Shown here: one piece after another, positions 8,261-16,730 of the stretch
Layout: each line of letters begins with the position of its first letter
How positions within the stretch are numbered: position 1 is the first letter of the stretch
Assembly (NCBI RefSeq): GCF_030160115.1
Contig: NZ_BSNS01000022.1
Coordinates: 186,001 to 250,000 of the forward strand
Length of the DNA stretch: 64,000 bases
From: Devosia nitrariae
Lineage (GTDB): Bacteria > Pseudomonadota > Alphaproteobacteria > Rhizobiales > Devosiaceae
Reading direction: 5' to 3'
The notes under the pieces: model-generated
What the model was told of the DNA's origin: nothing
Database searches by the model: none
The model's input: only the letters and a program-made list of their open reading frames with translations
Made by a program: the position numbers and the translations under genes

Positions 8261-10000
8261 ATGGGAATTGGAGGCATGGTCGCGAAGCTAAAGGCTGACG
8301 TTGCCGACACCGGCGAGCCGCTGCTCGAGGTCAAGGACCTCAGCATCGACTTTCACCTGCGTACCCACATCCTGCATGCGGTGCGCAATGTGTCCTTCGC
8401 CTTGGAGCGCGGCCGCACCCTCTGCCTCGTCGGCGAGAGCGGTTCGGGCAAGAGCGTCACCGCCCGCGCCCTGCTCGGCATCGTCGACCGCCAGGGCCGC
8501 ATCGCCGGCGGCCGTATCCTGCTGCACGGGGACGAAGGCGAGGTCGATATCGCGCAGATGACCGAGCGCAGCTCCGAGCTCCTGCGCATCCGCGGCGGGC
8601 GCATCGGCCTCGTCTTTCAAGAACCGATGTCCTCGCTCTCGCCGGTCCACACTATCGGCTCGCAGATCATCGAGGCCCTGCGCCTCCACCGGCGGCTGGA
8701 TGCCCGCGCCGCTCGTGCCGAGACCGTCGAGCTCCTCCGCCAGGTCGAGATCCGCGACCCCGAGACCATGGTCGACCGCTATACCTTCGAGTTCTCCGGC
8801 GGCATGCGCCAGCGCGCCATGATCGCCATGGCGCTCGCCTGCGACCCCGACATCCTCATCGCCGACGAGCCGACTACCGCCCTCGACGTCACCACCCAGG
8901 CCGAAATCCTAGATCTCATCAAGCGCCTGCAGGTCTCGCGCGGCATGGCCATGCTCCTCATCACCCATGACATGGGTGTGGTGGCCGAGGTCGCCGACGA
9001 TGTCGCGGTGATGCGCTATGGCCGCATCGTCGAGACCGGCAGCGTCGACGATGTCTTCCATGCCGCCCAGCATCCCTATACGAGCAGCCTGCTCTCCTCG
9101 ACTGTCCGGCTCGAGCAACCCCGCGCCGACATTCGCGATCGTGCGGAGGCGCTGGGCGAGCCGGTACTGTCGGTGCGCAGTCTTACCAAGGTTTATGGCG
9201 CCGTTTCGGGCTGGTTCGGTAAATCCGGACCGGCCCTGACCGCCGTCGACGATGCAAGCTTCGACCTCCATGCCGGCGAGAATCTCGGCATCGTCGGGGA
9301 AAGCGGCTCGGGCAAGACGACCCTCGGCCGGCTGATCCTGCGCACCGTCGAGCCGACCTCCGGCTCCATCACCTACCGCCGCAAGGACGGCACATCAGAC
9401 GATGTGCTAGCCCTCTCCAAGGCCGGACTCAAGGACTATCACCGGCAGGTGCGGCTGGTCTTCCAGGATCCGTTCGCCTCGCTCAACCCGCGCATGACCG
9501 TCAAGCAGATCGTCGGCGACCCGCTGGTCGTTGCCGGCACCCTTCGCGGTGCCGCGCTCGAGCACCGCGTCGGCGAGTTGCTCGACCTCGTCGGCATCGA
9601 TCCCAGATCCATGGAACGCTACCCCCACGCGTTTTCGGGCGGGCAGCGCCAGCGTATCGGCATCGCCCGGGCGCTGGCGCTCGACCCCAGTGTCCTCATT
9701 GCCGACGAGGCGACGGCGGCACTCGACGTCTCCATTCGCGCCCAGATCCTCGATCTCCTGCTCGATATCCAGAAGCGGCTGGGTCTCAGTTTCATCTTCA
9801 TCTCCCACGATATTTCGGTGGTGCGCTATTTCTGCGATCATGTCGCGGTCATGCATCGCGGACGGATCGTCGAGATGGGCACGGCCGAGGAGATCGTAAA
9901 CAACCCGCGCGAACCCTATACGCAGAGCCTCATCTCGGCCGTGCCCAATCCCGATCCGCGCAACAAGCGCATGCTGCACCGCACCCGTTTCAAGAGCTAA
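8261..10000 (+). CDS. Fused double ABC ATPase (DppD-DppF type)
   Basis: This 579-residue protein carries two complete nucleotide-binding domains, so it replaces the usual separate DppD and DppF. Domain 1 has Walker A GESGSGKS at 58-65, signature FSGGMRQR and Walker B ILIADEPTTALD. Domain 2, from about residue 305, has GESGSGKTT, FSGGQRQR and LIADEATAALD, where the usual proline after DE is alanine. Each half ends with the Opp/Dpp-type PYT segment (HPYTSSLLS and EPYTQSLIS). The gene begins three bases after the permease stop. An alternative start is M6 at 8276. It energises import by the 6093-8257 permeases. Confidence 0.93.
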   Translation: MGIGGMVAKLKADVADTGEPLLEVKDLSIDFHLRTHILHAVRNVSFALERGRTLCLVGESGSGKSVTARALLGIVDRQGRIAGGRILLHGDEGEVDIAQMTERSSELLRIRGGRIGLVFQEPMSSLSPVHTIGSQIIEALRLHRRLDARAARAETVELLRQVEIRDPETMVDRYTFEFSGGMRQRAMIAMALACDPDILIADEPTTALDVTTQAEILDLIKRLQVSRGMAMLLITHDMGVVAEVADDVAVMRYGRIVETGSVDDVFHAAQHPYTSSLLSSTVRLEQPRADIRDRAEALGEPVLSVRSLTKVYGAVSGWFGKSGPALTAVDDASFDLHAGENLGIVGESGSGKTTLGRLILRTVEPTSGSITYRRKDGTSDDVLALSKAGLKDYHRQVRLVFQDPFASLNPRMTVKQIVGDPLVVAGTLRGAALEHRVGELLDLVGIDPRSMERYPHAFSGGQRQRIGIARALALDPSVLIADEATAALDVSIRAQILDLLLDIQKRLGLSFIFISHDISVVRYFCDHVAVMHRGRIVEMGTAEEIVNNPREPYTQSLISAVPNPDPRNKRMLHRTRFKS

Positions 10001-10010
10001 GAGATAGTCC

Positions 10011-10787
10011 GTGCCAAAATTCGCCGCCAACCTCTCCTTCCTTTACGCCGACAAGCCCTTCCTCGATCGCTTCGCCGCCGCCGCGGCCGACGGGTTCCCG
10101 GCGGTCGAATATGTCGGCCCCTACGCTTCTCCCGCCGACGACATCCGCGCCCTGCTCGACCGCTATGACCTCACGCAGGCCCTCTTCAACCTTCCGGCCG
10201 GCGACTGGGACGCCGGAGAGCGCGGCATCGGTTGCCTGCCCGATCGGGTCGAGGAGTTCCGCGAGGGGGTGGATAAGGCGCTGACCTATGCGCAAGCGCT
10301 GGATTGCGGGAAGCTCAACTGCCTTGCCGGCATCGCCCCGGTGGGCGCCGATCCGGAGCTTCTGGAACGCACGCTCGTCGAGAACCTCGTCTATGCCGCC
10401 CGGCTCTGCGCCGAAGCCGGGGTCAGGCTCCTGCTCGAGCCCATCAACCTGCGCGACATTCCAGGCTTCTTCGTTTCGACCACCGACCATGCCGAGCGCA
10501 TCCTCGACGACGTCGGCTCCGACAATCTCTTCCTGCAATACGACATCTACCACACCCAGGTGATGCAGGGCGATCTGATCGCAACCTTCGAACGGCTAGC
10601 TGGTCGCATCGCCCATGTGCAGGTCGCCGACAATCCGGGCCGGCATGAGCCGGGCACCGGCGAGATCAACTACGCCAACGTCTTCAGAGCGCTGGACGCA
10701 GCCGGCTATGACGGCTTCGTCGGCTGCGAATACAAGCCGCTGGCGGGAACGAGCGAGGGGCTCGGCTGGATGAAACCGTACACCTGA
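10011..10787 (+). CDS. hyi: Hydroxypyruvate isomerase-like sugar isomerase (AP-endonuclease-2 fold)
   Basis: This 258-residue TIM-barrel protein of the Hyi/OtnI group starts at a GTG (10011) ten bases after the ATPase. Residues expected to bind the metal and substrate are visible: E143 in LLLEPIN, D178 and H181 in QYDIYHTQ, Q204 in AHVQVAD, and E240 in GCEYKP, the same position as the second catalytic glutamate of E. coli Hyi. Family members interconvert hydroxypyruvate and tartronate semialdehyde or isomerise related four-carbon acids and sugars. Inside a glycosidase/ABC operon the true substrate may be a ketose or sugar acid derived from the imported oligomer, so the exact reaction is open. 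Confidence 0.85.
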   Translation: MPKFAANLSFLYADKPFLDRFAAAAADGFPAVEYVGPYASPADDIRALLDRYDLTQALFNLPAGDWDAGERGIGCLPDRVEEFREGVDKALTYAQALDCGKLNCLAGIAPVGADPELLERTLVENLVYAARLCAEAGVRLLLEPINLRDIPGFFVSTTDHAERILDDVGSDNLFLQYDIYHTQVMQGDLIATFERLAGRIAHVQVADNPGRHEPGTGEINYANVFRALDAAGYDGFVGCEYKPLAGTSEGLGWMKPYT

Positions 10788-10885
10788 TCCTCCAGCCCGC
10801 AAGGCTCACCCATCCGGATTTGCCAACGGCGCGCCGTCCGCACGCCGAAGGATAGCGTCTGCGTTAATGAGGGAGACGAGACAAC

Positions 10886-12994
10886 ATGAAAACCATGCCG
10901 CAGGTGCCGTTCGGAGCGGTCTATTTCCGTAAGTCCAATCCGCCGCGTGAAGACTGGGAGCGCGATTATGCGGTGGCCGCCGAGGACGGGCTCAACATCT
11001 TCCGCCACTGGTTCATGTGGGGCGCCATCGAGCGCCGCCCCGGCGTCTACGACTGGGACGAGTACGACCGGCAAATGGAGCTTGCCGCCCGCAATGGCCT
11101 CAAGACCATCATTGCCGAGCTGATCCACGCCGTCCCCGACTGGGCGGTCCGCCAGTTCGCCCATGCCCGCCAGCTGAGGGCCGACGGCCGGCCGTTGACC
11201 TCGAATATGGGCGTCTCGGCCGCGGTCGGCGGCTTTGCCGCCAATGGCGGCGGCGCCGGGGCGTTGAGCCTCAACTGCCCCGAGGTCAAGGAGGCCGCCG
11301 GCCGGTTCCTTACCGCGCTCGCTACCCGCTACAAGGCTCACGCAGCGCTGCTGGGTTATGACGTCTGGAACGAGTGCAACTATTCGGCCGAGGTCGACTA
11401 CGGTCCTTACGGCAAGGACGCCTTCCGTGCCTGGCTCAAGCTGAGATATGGTGACCTCGACACCCTCGCTAATGCCTGGCACCGCTACAGCTACGCCGAC
11501 TGGGAGGACATCGAGCCGCCCGCCGTCATGGCCGCCTACCCGGAATGCCTCGACTGGCTGGAATTCAAGCGCGACAATTACTACGCGCAGATGCAGTGGC
11601 GGATCGACACTATCCGCGCCGTCGACAGCGACTGCCTGATCGCTGCCCACGGCGTTGCGGGTGCCATCCCCAACATGGCCGCCAATGGCTGCGACGACTG
11701 GCTCGCTGCGTCCAAGGTCGAGGTCTATGGCTTCACCTGGATCGCCGCACGCAAGGGCAACCAGCCGTGGCGCAATTTCCATGGCGGCGACCTCACGCGC
11801 GCGGCCGCCCGCGGCAAGCCCTTCTGGCATGCCGAACGCCAGGGCGGCCCGCTCTGGCTGCAGCCGCAGGTCCTCGGTCGCGACAAGGAGGACGGGCGCG
11901 TTGCCGAGCCCGAGGATATCAGGGTGTGGACCATGACCTCCTTTGCCGCCGGCGCGCGGGGTGTCCTCAACCTGCGCTGGCGCCCGCTGCTCGACGGGCC
12001 GCTGTTCGGCGCCTTCGGTTCCTATGGCATGGACGGATCGCGTACGCCCCGCTCGGAGATGGCCGCGGCCATTGCCCGCTGGGCCAATGCACCCGAGCAG
12101 CAGGAAGTCTTTGCCGCCCGGCCCGTCACCGGCGACATCGGCATTCTCGTCGTCCCGGAAACGCAGAGCTGGGACTACCTGCTCAACCACAACGGCGTCA
12201 GCGAGACCTACAGCCAAGCCATGTGGGGCGCCTATCGCGGTTTCTTCGACAACGGCCTGCAGCCCGACTGGGTGCATATCGACGACATCGACCGCTACGA
12301 TGCGCTCTATTTCCCTTACCCCATCATGTTGACCGGCGAGCACGCCCGGCGCCTCGCTGCCTGGGTCGAGAAAGGCGGCCACCTCATCTGCGAAGGCTGC
12401 CCCGGCTATTTCGGCGATCGCGGCAAGGTCGGCACCGTCCAGCCCAACAACGGGCTCGACGCCGTCTTCGGGGCGCGCGAGGAGGAGGTCGAGTTCATGC
12501 CCGACATCGGCGATCGCATCCGCCTCTCCCTCGACGGGCAGCCGGTCGCCGGCGGCGGCTATCTGCAGTCCTATCGCCTCGCCGGCGGGCGCGAGCGCGG
12601 GCGCTATGCCGACGGACGCCTCGCCGCCGTCGAGAACGCCTTTGGCGCCGGCCGCACTATGCTGGTCGGCACCCACCCGTCCGTCGCCTACTTCCGCACC
12701 GACGGCGCCGCCAACCGGCGCTACTTCGCCGACGTCTTCGCCTCGACCGGCAAGGCGCCGCATGTCGTCGTTTCCAACCCCGCCCTGCAGGCCCGCCTGC
12801 ATGAAGGAGCGGCTGGCAGCGTTCTCTGGCTGATCAACCCCACCCGCCAGAGCCAGTCCGCGACCTTCGGCATCGGTGGAGGGCACGGTCCTCTGGCGAT
12901 CCGCGACGCGGCTTGGGCGAATACGGGCGCCGCGTTCGCAGAGGACAGGATCACGGTCCCGGCCCGGGACGTCCTGGTGCTGCGGATGGGGTGA
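10886..12994 (+). CDS. GH42-family beta-galactosidase
   Basis: This 702-residue protein starts at ATG after GAGGGAGACGAGAC. The TIM barrel (about 10-370) carries the GH42 acid/base WNE (W161-N162-E163, in GYDVWNECNYS) and a likely nucleophile E317 in KPFWHAERQ. A trimerisation-type domain spans about 375-590 (IGILVVPETQSWDYLL, WVEKGGHLICEGCPGYFGDRG), followed by a C-terminal beta domain. There is no signal peptide, so it should act in the cytosol on imported galactosides, or on arabinosides, which some GH42 enzymes cleave. It is the last gene of the LacI-linked operon. A 98-base gap precedes it and could hold an internal promoter. The stop is only three bases from the convergent regulator gene, with no terminator between. 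Confidence 0.9.
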   Translation: MKTMPQVPFGAVYFRKSNPPREDWERDYAVAAEDGLNIFRHWFMWGAIERRPGVYDWDEYDRQMELAARNGLKTIIAELIHAVPDWAVRQFAHARQLRADGRPLTSNMGVSAAVGGFAANGGGAGALSLNCPEVKEAAGRFLTALATRYKAHAALLGYDVWNECNYSAEVDYGPYGKDAFRAWLKLRYGDLDTLANAWHRYSYADWEDIEPPAVMAAYPECLDWLEFKRDNYYAQMQWRIDTIRAVDSDCLIAAHGVAGAIPNMAANGCDDWLAASKVEVYGFTWIAARKGNQPWRNFHGGDLTRAAARGKPFWHAERQGGPLWLQPQVLGRDKEDGRVAEPEDIRVWTMTSFAAGARGVLNLRWRPLLDGPLFGAFGSYGMDGSRTPRSEMAAAIARWANAPEQQEVFAARPVTGDIGILVVPETQSWDYLLNHNGVSETYSQAMWGAYRGFFDNGLQPDWVHIDDIDRYDALYFPYPIMLTGEHARRLAAWVEKGGHLICEGCPGYFGDRGKVGTVQPNNGLDAVFGAREEEVEFMPDIGDRIRLSLDGQPVAGGGYLQSYRLAGGRERGRYADGRLAAVENAFGAGRTMLVGTHPSVAYFRTDGAANRRYFADVFASTGKAPHVVVSNPALQARLHEGAAGSVLWLINPTRQSQSATFGIGGGHGPLAIRDAAWANTGAAFAEDRITVPARDVLVLRMG

Positions 12995-12997
12995 ACT

Positions 12998-14482
12998 CTA
13001 AGCGGCGTCGCTGTCGATGCTGTCGGTCAGCCCATACTCGTGGAGCTTGCGATAGAGGGTCGAACGGCCGATGCCGAGCGCGCGCGCCACCCGTGCCATC
13101 CGCCCGCCATGCTGGGTGATGGCGAAGGCGATGAGGGCCCGCTCAATCTCCGCAACGGTCGCCACCTCACCGTTCTCGTCGAGGAAGCGGTCCTGCGCAG
13201 AAGTTTCGACCTCGGCTTGCCGCCGCCGCGGTGGTGCATCGTCGACATGGACGGGCGCGGCCGGCACCGGCACCGCATCGAGGCTCATCAGTGCCGCCTC
13301 GCGCCCGCCGAGCTGGGCGATGATTTGAGGGAAGTCGGCAGTTTCGAGCGTGGTCCCGTCGGTGAGCACAACGGCGCGGTAGACGGTATTCTCCAACTGC
13401 CGGACATTGCCCGGCCAGTCGTAGCGCATCAAGAGGTCGAGTGCCCCCGGCGCAATGCCGGTGATCCGCTTGCCTGCCTCGGCAGCGAACCGGGCGATGA
13501 AGTGGTCTACGAGCGCGGCAATGTCCTCGCGCCGTTCGCGCAACGGCGGCACATAGATGGGAAAGACGTTGAGCCGATAGTAGAGATCCTCGCGGAACTC
13601 GCCGGCTTTCGTCAGGTTGAGCAGCCGCCGGTTCGTCGCCGAGATGACCCTGACGTTCACCCGTTCCGGCCGCGACGCCCCCACCGGCTCGATCTCGCCC
13701 TCCTGCAGGACCCTCAAGAGTTTGACCTGCGCCTCGGGCGGCAGGTCTCCCACCTCGTCGAGGAAGATGGTGCCGCCATTGGCCTCGGCGAACTTGCCCG
13801 GCTGGTCGGCGATGGCGCCGGTGAACGCGCCTTTCTTGTGTCCGAAGAGCGTCGACTCCACGAGGTTGGGCGGCAGTGCCCCGCAGTTGACGGCAATGAA
13901 GGGCTTGCCCGCCCGCTCGCCCCCGCCCTGGATCACCCGGGCGACGAGCTCCTTGCCAACGCCCGTCTCACCCTCGATCATCACCGGAATGGTCGACTTC
14001 GCTGCTTTGGCGCAGAGTGATACGGTTCGCGCCATGGCCGGCGCTTCGGCGATCATGTCCGAGAAGGAAAGGGTTCCGCTCCGCCGCGCGTGCTCGGCAC
14101 GAACGGCCGCTTCTAGGGTATCGAGCTTGATGGCGTTGCGTAGCGAGACGACGAGCCGCTCGGGCGCCACGGGCTTGACGAAGTAGTCGGCTGCCCCTTG
14201 CCGCATGGCCGTCACCACCGTCTCGAGCGAAGCGGTAGCCGTTTGGATGATGACGGGAGTGGTCAGGCCCTCGCGCGCCATAGCCTCCATCACCGCCATG
14301 CCGTCGACTTCGGGCATGACGAGGTCGAGGATGACCGCCCCCATGGACCTGTCGGAACGCAGGATGCTCAAGGCCTCTGCCCCGCCCGTTGTCGTCACCG
14401 CCCGGAACCCGGCCCGATTGGCCACTTCCGCGGTCAGGCGCAACTGCACCGGATCGTCGTCAACTATGAGTACACGTGTCAT
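12998..14482 (-). CDS. Sigma-54-dependent response regulator (NtrC type)
   Basis: This is a 494-residue, three-domain activator. The receiver domain (1-115) has the acidic pocket D8-D9-D10, phospho-acceptor D53 in VILDLVMPE and K103 in YFVKP. The AAA+ domain (about 140-375) has Walker A GETGVGKE at 171-178, the sigma-54 contact loop GAFTGA at 218-223, and FLDEVGDLP at 240-248. A Fis-type helix-turn-helix is at the C-terminus (RVARALGIGRSTLYRKLHEYGL). No histidine kinase is adjacent, so the input is unknown. A long linker (about 395-440) separates the AAA+ and DNA-binding parts. Targets cannot be inferred here. Confidence 0.93.
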   Translation of the reverse strand: MTRVLIVDDDPVQLRLTAEVANRAGFRAVTTTGGAEALSILRSDRSMGAVILDLVMPEVDGMAVMEAMAREGLTTPVIIQTATASLETVVTAMRQGAADYFVKPVAPERLVVSLRNAIKLDTLEAAVRAEHARRSGTLSFSDMIAEAPAMARTVSLCAKAAKSTIPVMIEGETGVGKELVARVIQGGGERAGKPFIAVNCGALPPNLVESTLFGHKKGAFTGAIADQPGKFAEANGGTIFLDEVGDLPPEAQVKLLRVLQEGEIEPVGASRPERVNVRVISATNRRLLNLTKAGEFREDLYYRLNVFPIYVPPLRERREDIAALVDHFIARFAAEAGKRITGIAPGALDLLMRYDWPGNVRQLENTVYRAVVLTDGTTLETADFPQIIAQLGGREAALMSLDAVPVPAAPVHVDDAPPRRRQAEVETSAQDRFLDENGEVATVAEIERALIAFAITQHGGRMARVARALGIGRSTLYRKLHEYGLTDSIDSDAA

Positions 14483-14620
14483 GTCTCTTGGTCGGAACCC
14501 GCCATTACCTTTTCCGGCACTTGGGCGTTTCGAATCGCTGTGCCGTTTTGGATCAAGCTAGGTGAGGTGGCTTAACAGGGTTTTAATCATGTCAGCGGCA
14601 TTGCGGGCATCGACTCGACC

Positions 14621-15052
14621 TCACTCCTCCCGCGCCACGACCTGCTCGAGCTTGCCGAGGAACTCCTTCCACCCGGCGTGCGCACCTCCAAAGGCCTGCG
14701 TCTGTTCCGGCCGGAAACCCGACTGCTCCACGCGCAGATGCGTTCCCGCGTCGGTCGGGGTGAGGGTGAAGGTCACGACGCTCGTGAGGCCATAGGCTGG
14801 ATCCTCATGGGCGAAGTTCCAGGTGTAGGAGAGTGTTCTCTCCGGCTCGATGTCGAGCACCTCGCAGTCCAGCACGCCACCCCAGTCTCCGCGAAGGTTG
14901 AAGTGGTGGCCGACGTCCGGCTTGAAGTCGTTCTTCATCAGCCACTCTTCCATCAGGTGCGGCTGCGTAAGCGCGCGCCAGATCTTCTCGGCCGGATAAG
15001 GGATCTGCCGTTCGACGACGACGGTGCGCAGTCCGCTCGGTGCTTCGTTCAT
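14621..15052 (-). CDS. SRPBCC (AHSA1/START-like) domain protein
   Basis: This 143-residue protein starts at ATG (15050-15052) after AGGATCC. It has the AHSA1 pattern: VERQIPYPAEKIWRALTQ at the N-terminus, EEWLMKNDFKPDVGHHFNLRG, then YTWNF and a C-terminal helix GGAHAGWKEFLGKLEQV. Proteins of this fold have a hydrophobic cavity, and in bacteria they are very often paired with an ArsR regulator, as here. It is the last gene of the ArsR operon (16678 to 14621). The molecular role is unknown. Confidence 0.88.
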   Translation of the reverse strand: MNEAPSGLRTVVVERQIPYPAEKIWRALTQPHLMEEWLMKNDFKPDVGHHFNLRGDWGGVLDCEVLDIEPERTLSYTWNFAHEDPAYGLTSVVTFTLTPTDAGTHLRVEQSGFRPEQTQAFGGAHAGWKEFLGKLEQVVAREE

Positions 15053-15090
15053 GGATCCTGCTCTTATGCTCGTTCTGTAGAGGCGGCGCC

Positions 15091-15537
15091 CTACGCCTTC
15101 TTGCCGGAGGTGTTCAGTGCCACGGCGGCACGGATGAGCGCCTTGAATGCGGCTTCGTCGATCTTCTCGCCCTGGCGGAAGTCGATCGCGCGCCTGGTGT
15201 TGCCTTCGAGGCTGGAATTGAAGAGGCCGGAAGGATCCTCCAGAAAGGCACCTTTGGCGAAGGTCGTCTTCACGGCCGCTTTGTAAGTCTCGCCCGTACA
15301 GATCAGGCCGTTGTGCGACCACACCGGCTTTGCCCACTTCCACTCCTCGACCACATCGGGATCGGCCTCCTTGATGAGCGAGCGCATGCGCGCGAGCGTC
15401 TCGCCACGCCAATCGCTGAGTTCTGCGATCCTTGCATCGATCAGCCGGGAGGCCGAAGCGTCCCCTTCTTCCTGCTCCGCGCCGCTTTTCATCTTCGCCA
15501 TGGTCTTTTTTGCTTTCATAATGTCGTTGGCATTCAT
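15091..15537 (-). CDS. DUF1801 domain protein
   Basis: This 148-residue protein matches the DUF1801 (YdhG-like) pattern: IDARIAELSDWRGETLARMRSLIKEADPDVVEEWKW, then PVWSHNGLICTGETYKAAVK and a C-terminal IDEAAFKALIRAAVALN. The start used is the ATG at 15535-15537, preceded by GAGAGCGGCG. An in-frame ATG at 15582 with a weaker site would add 15 residues. It is followed by the SRPBCC gene and preceded by a second DUF1801 gene. No biochemical function is established that I can name. Confidence 0.82.
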   Translation of the reverse strand: MNANDIMKAKKTMAKMKSGAEQEEGDASASRLIDARIAELSDWRGETLARMRSLIKEADPDVVEEWKWAKPVWSHNGLICTGETYKAAVKTTFAKGAFLEDPSGLFNSSLEGNTRRAIDFRQGEKIDEAAFKALIRAAVALNTSGKKA

Positions 15538-15594
15538 CGCCGCTCTCGGCGCTACGTGCACCGACTGGTCGTCCGCGATCATGTCATTTCCGGC

Positions 15595-16047
15595 TCACAT
15601 GCGCTCGCCGGGCAATTTGCTCGCCTGCCTTACCCAATCGGCGAACTGGGCCTCGTCGAACTGACCGTCTTCGAAGATGTGGAAGTAGCGCACTTCCTCG
15701 TACTTGGATTTGACGGGGGGCGCGGGATCGAGCGACGAGCCGCGAAAGAAGGTGATCTTGATGTATTTGGTCATGCAGTGGAAAGAGAGGAACCAGAACG
15801 GATTCTCGACGCCATAGAAGGGCGTATTCCATTTGACCGCCTTCTGGACGCCCGGGACCTCACGCTCGATGATCGCATCGAGGCGCCGTCCGACGTCGTG
15901 CTTCCAGCCGGGCATCGCCGCGATATAGGCCTGGACGGGCGCATCGCCATCTCCCTTGGGGATCTGCGGATTGCCGCCCGAAAGCAGGACGACGTCGCCT
16001 GGCTTGCTGGCGGCCTTCCCTGAACTCTTCTGTGTCTTGCCGGGCAT
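15595..16047 (-). CDS. DUF1801 domain protein
   Basis: This 150-residue protein starts at ATG after GGGAGCGGACG. After a basic, low-complexity N-terminus comes a DUF1801 domain: PVQAYIAAMPGWKHDVGRRLDAII, VQKAVKWNTPFYGVENPFWFLSFHC, and ITFFRGSSLDPAPPVKSKYEEVRYFHI. It differs clearly from the neighbouring DUF1801 protein, so the two are distant paralogues rather than a recent duplication. It lies in the ArsR operon. The biochemical role is not known. Confidence 0.85.
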   Translation of the reverse strand: MPGKTQKSSGKAASKPGDVVLLSGGNPQIPKGDGDAPVQAYIAAMPGWKHDVGRRLDAIIEREVPGVQKAVKWNTPFYGVENPFWFLSFHCMTKYIKITFFRGSSLDPAPPVKSKYEEVRYFHIFEDGQFDEAQFADWVRQASKLPGERM

Positions 16048-16059
16048 CGTCCGCTCCCA

Positions 16060-16281
16060 TCAGCTTGCGCGTCGCACCGCGCGCCACCGAACGACGTAGG
16101 GCAGCACGAACAGGTAGATGCCGGTGAGCATCTGCAGGAAGAGCGGGGGGAGCGGCAGATAGTAAAGGAAGCTCTCCTCGCCCTGCCCGGTCACTGCCGC
16201 GAACGTTGCCGCCACGACGGTGATGATGAAGATGACCGACACCCAGCGGTGGGTCTGCCTGATCCAATGGCTCCAGTTCAT
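16060..16281 (-). CDS. Small two-helix membrane protein, unknown function
   Basis: This 73-residue protein has a good ribosome site (AAGGAGAGTGCA before ATG). Two hydrophobic segments are visible, about residues 13-33 (VSVIFIITVVAATFAAVTG) and 41-63 (PLPPLFLQMLTGIYLFVLPYV), with a basic end RWRAVRRAS. It is therefore an inner-membrane hairpin with both ends probably cytoplasmic. It sits between arsR and the DUF1801 genes with short gaps, so it belongs to the operon. I do not recognise a named family. Confidence 0.75.
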   Translation of the reverse strand: MNWSHWIRQTHRWVSVIFIITVVAATFAAVTGQGEESFLYYLPLPPLFLQMLTGIYLFVLPYVVRWRAVRRAS

Positions 16282-16351
16282 TGCACTCTCCTTGTGTAAC
16301 GAGCGGACGTCGACCGCACGGTCCTTTTTGGAACCGGCTTGCCAGTCTCGC

Positions 16352-16678
16352 TCACTGATCCATTCGTTTCAAAAGGTCCTCGAGGTCATCGAACCGGCTT
16401 TGCCAAAACCCCGCCATCTCGCTCGTCCAGTCGATCAGCGGCGCGAGGGCGCCGAGTTGGACGCTGTAGTGCGTGTTGCGCCCCTCGTGGCGGTCGCGCA
16501 CCAGCCCGGCCTGCTTGAGGATCGCAAGATGCTTCGAGACCACCGGCTGCGAGACCCCGGCATGGACCGTCAAGGCCCCGACCGTCTGCTCCCCGTCGCG
16601 GCACAGGCGCTCGAAGATCGCCCGGCGGGTCGGATCGGCGAGCGACCTGAACAGCATGTCATGGGCTTCGGGCATCAA
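16352..16678 (-). CDS. ArsR-family transcriptional regulator
   Basis: This 108-residue winged-helix repressor has MLFRSLADPTRRAIFERLC, the recognition helix in GVSQPVVSKHLAILKQAGLV, and the wing RDRHEGRNTHYSV. No cysteine metal site is present, so it belongs to the metal-independent ArsR group that accompanies AHSA1/SRPBCC proteins. The start is TTG 16676-16678, with GAGG eight bases upstream; ATG 16673-16675 is the alternative. The ribosome site lies inside a 51-bp perfect palindrome that also carries the promoter, so autorepression is very likely. Confidence 0.92.
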   Translation of the reverse strand: MMPEAHDMLFRSLADPTRRAIFERLCRDGEQTVGALTVHAGVSQPVVSKHLAILKQAGLVRDRHEGRNTHYSVQLGALAPLIDWTSEMAGFWQSRFDDLEDLLKRMDQ

Positions 16679-16679
16679 G

Positions 16680-16730
16680 ATCCATACCTCGTTGGCTATG
16701 AATCTGATTCATAGCCAACGAGGTATGGAT
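16680..16730. promoter_or_regulatory. Perfect 51-bp palindrome (25-bp arms), likely ArsR operator
   Basis: Bases 16680-16704 are the exact reverse complement of 16706-16730, with one central base (16705). The inner core contains GGCTATGAATC and its mirror. The arms cover the -10 region and spacer of the arsR promoter and the arsR ribosome site (GAGG). ArsR proteins bind palindromes as dimers, but a typical site is about half this length, so two dimers, or an additional RNA hairpin role, are possible. Confidence 0.8.

Noticed and set aside
10706..12886. A 726-codon open frame on the minus strand opposite GH42
   Set aside because: It mirrors the well-supported GH42 gene, shows no motif and has low-complexity Gly/Val/Ala composition.
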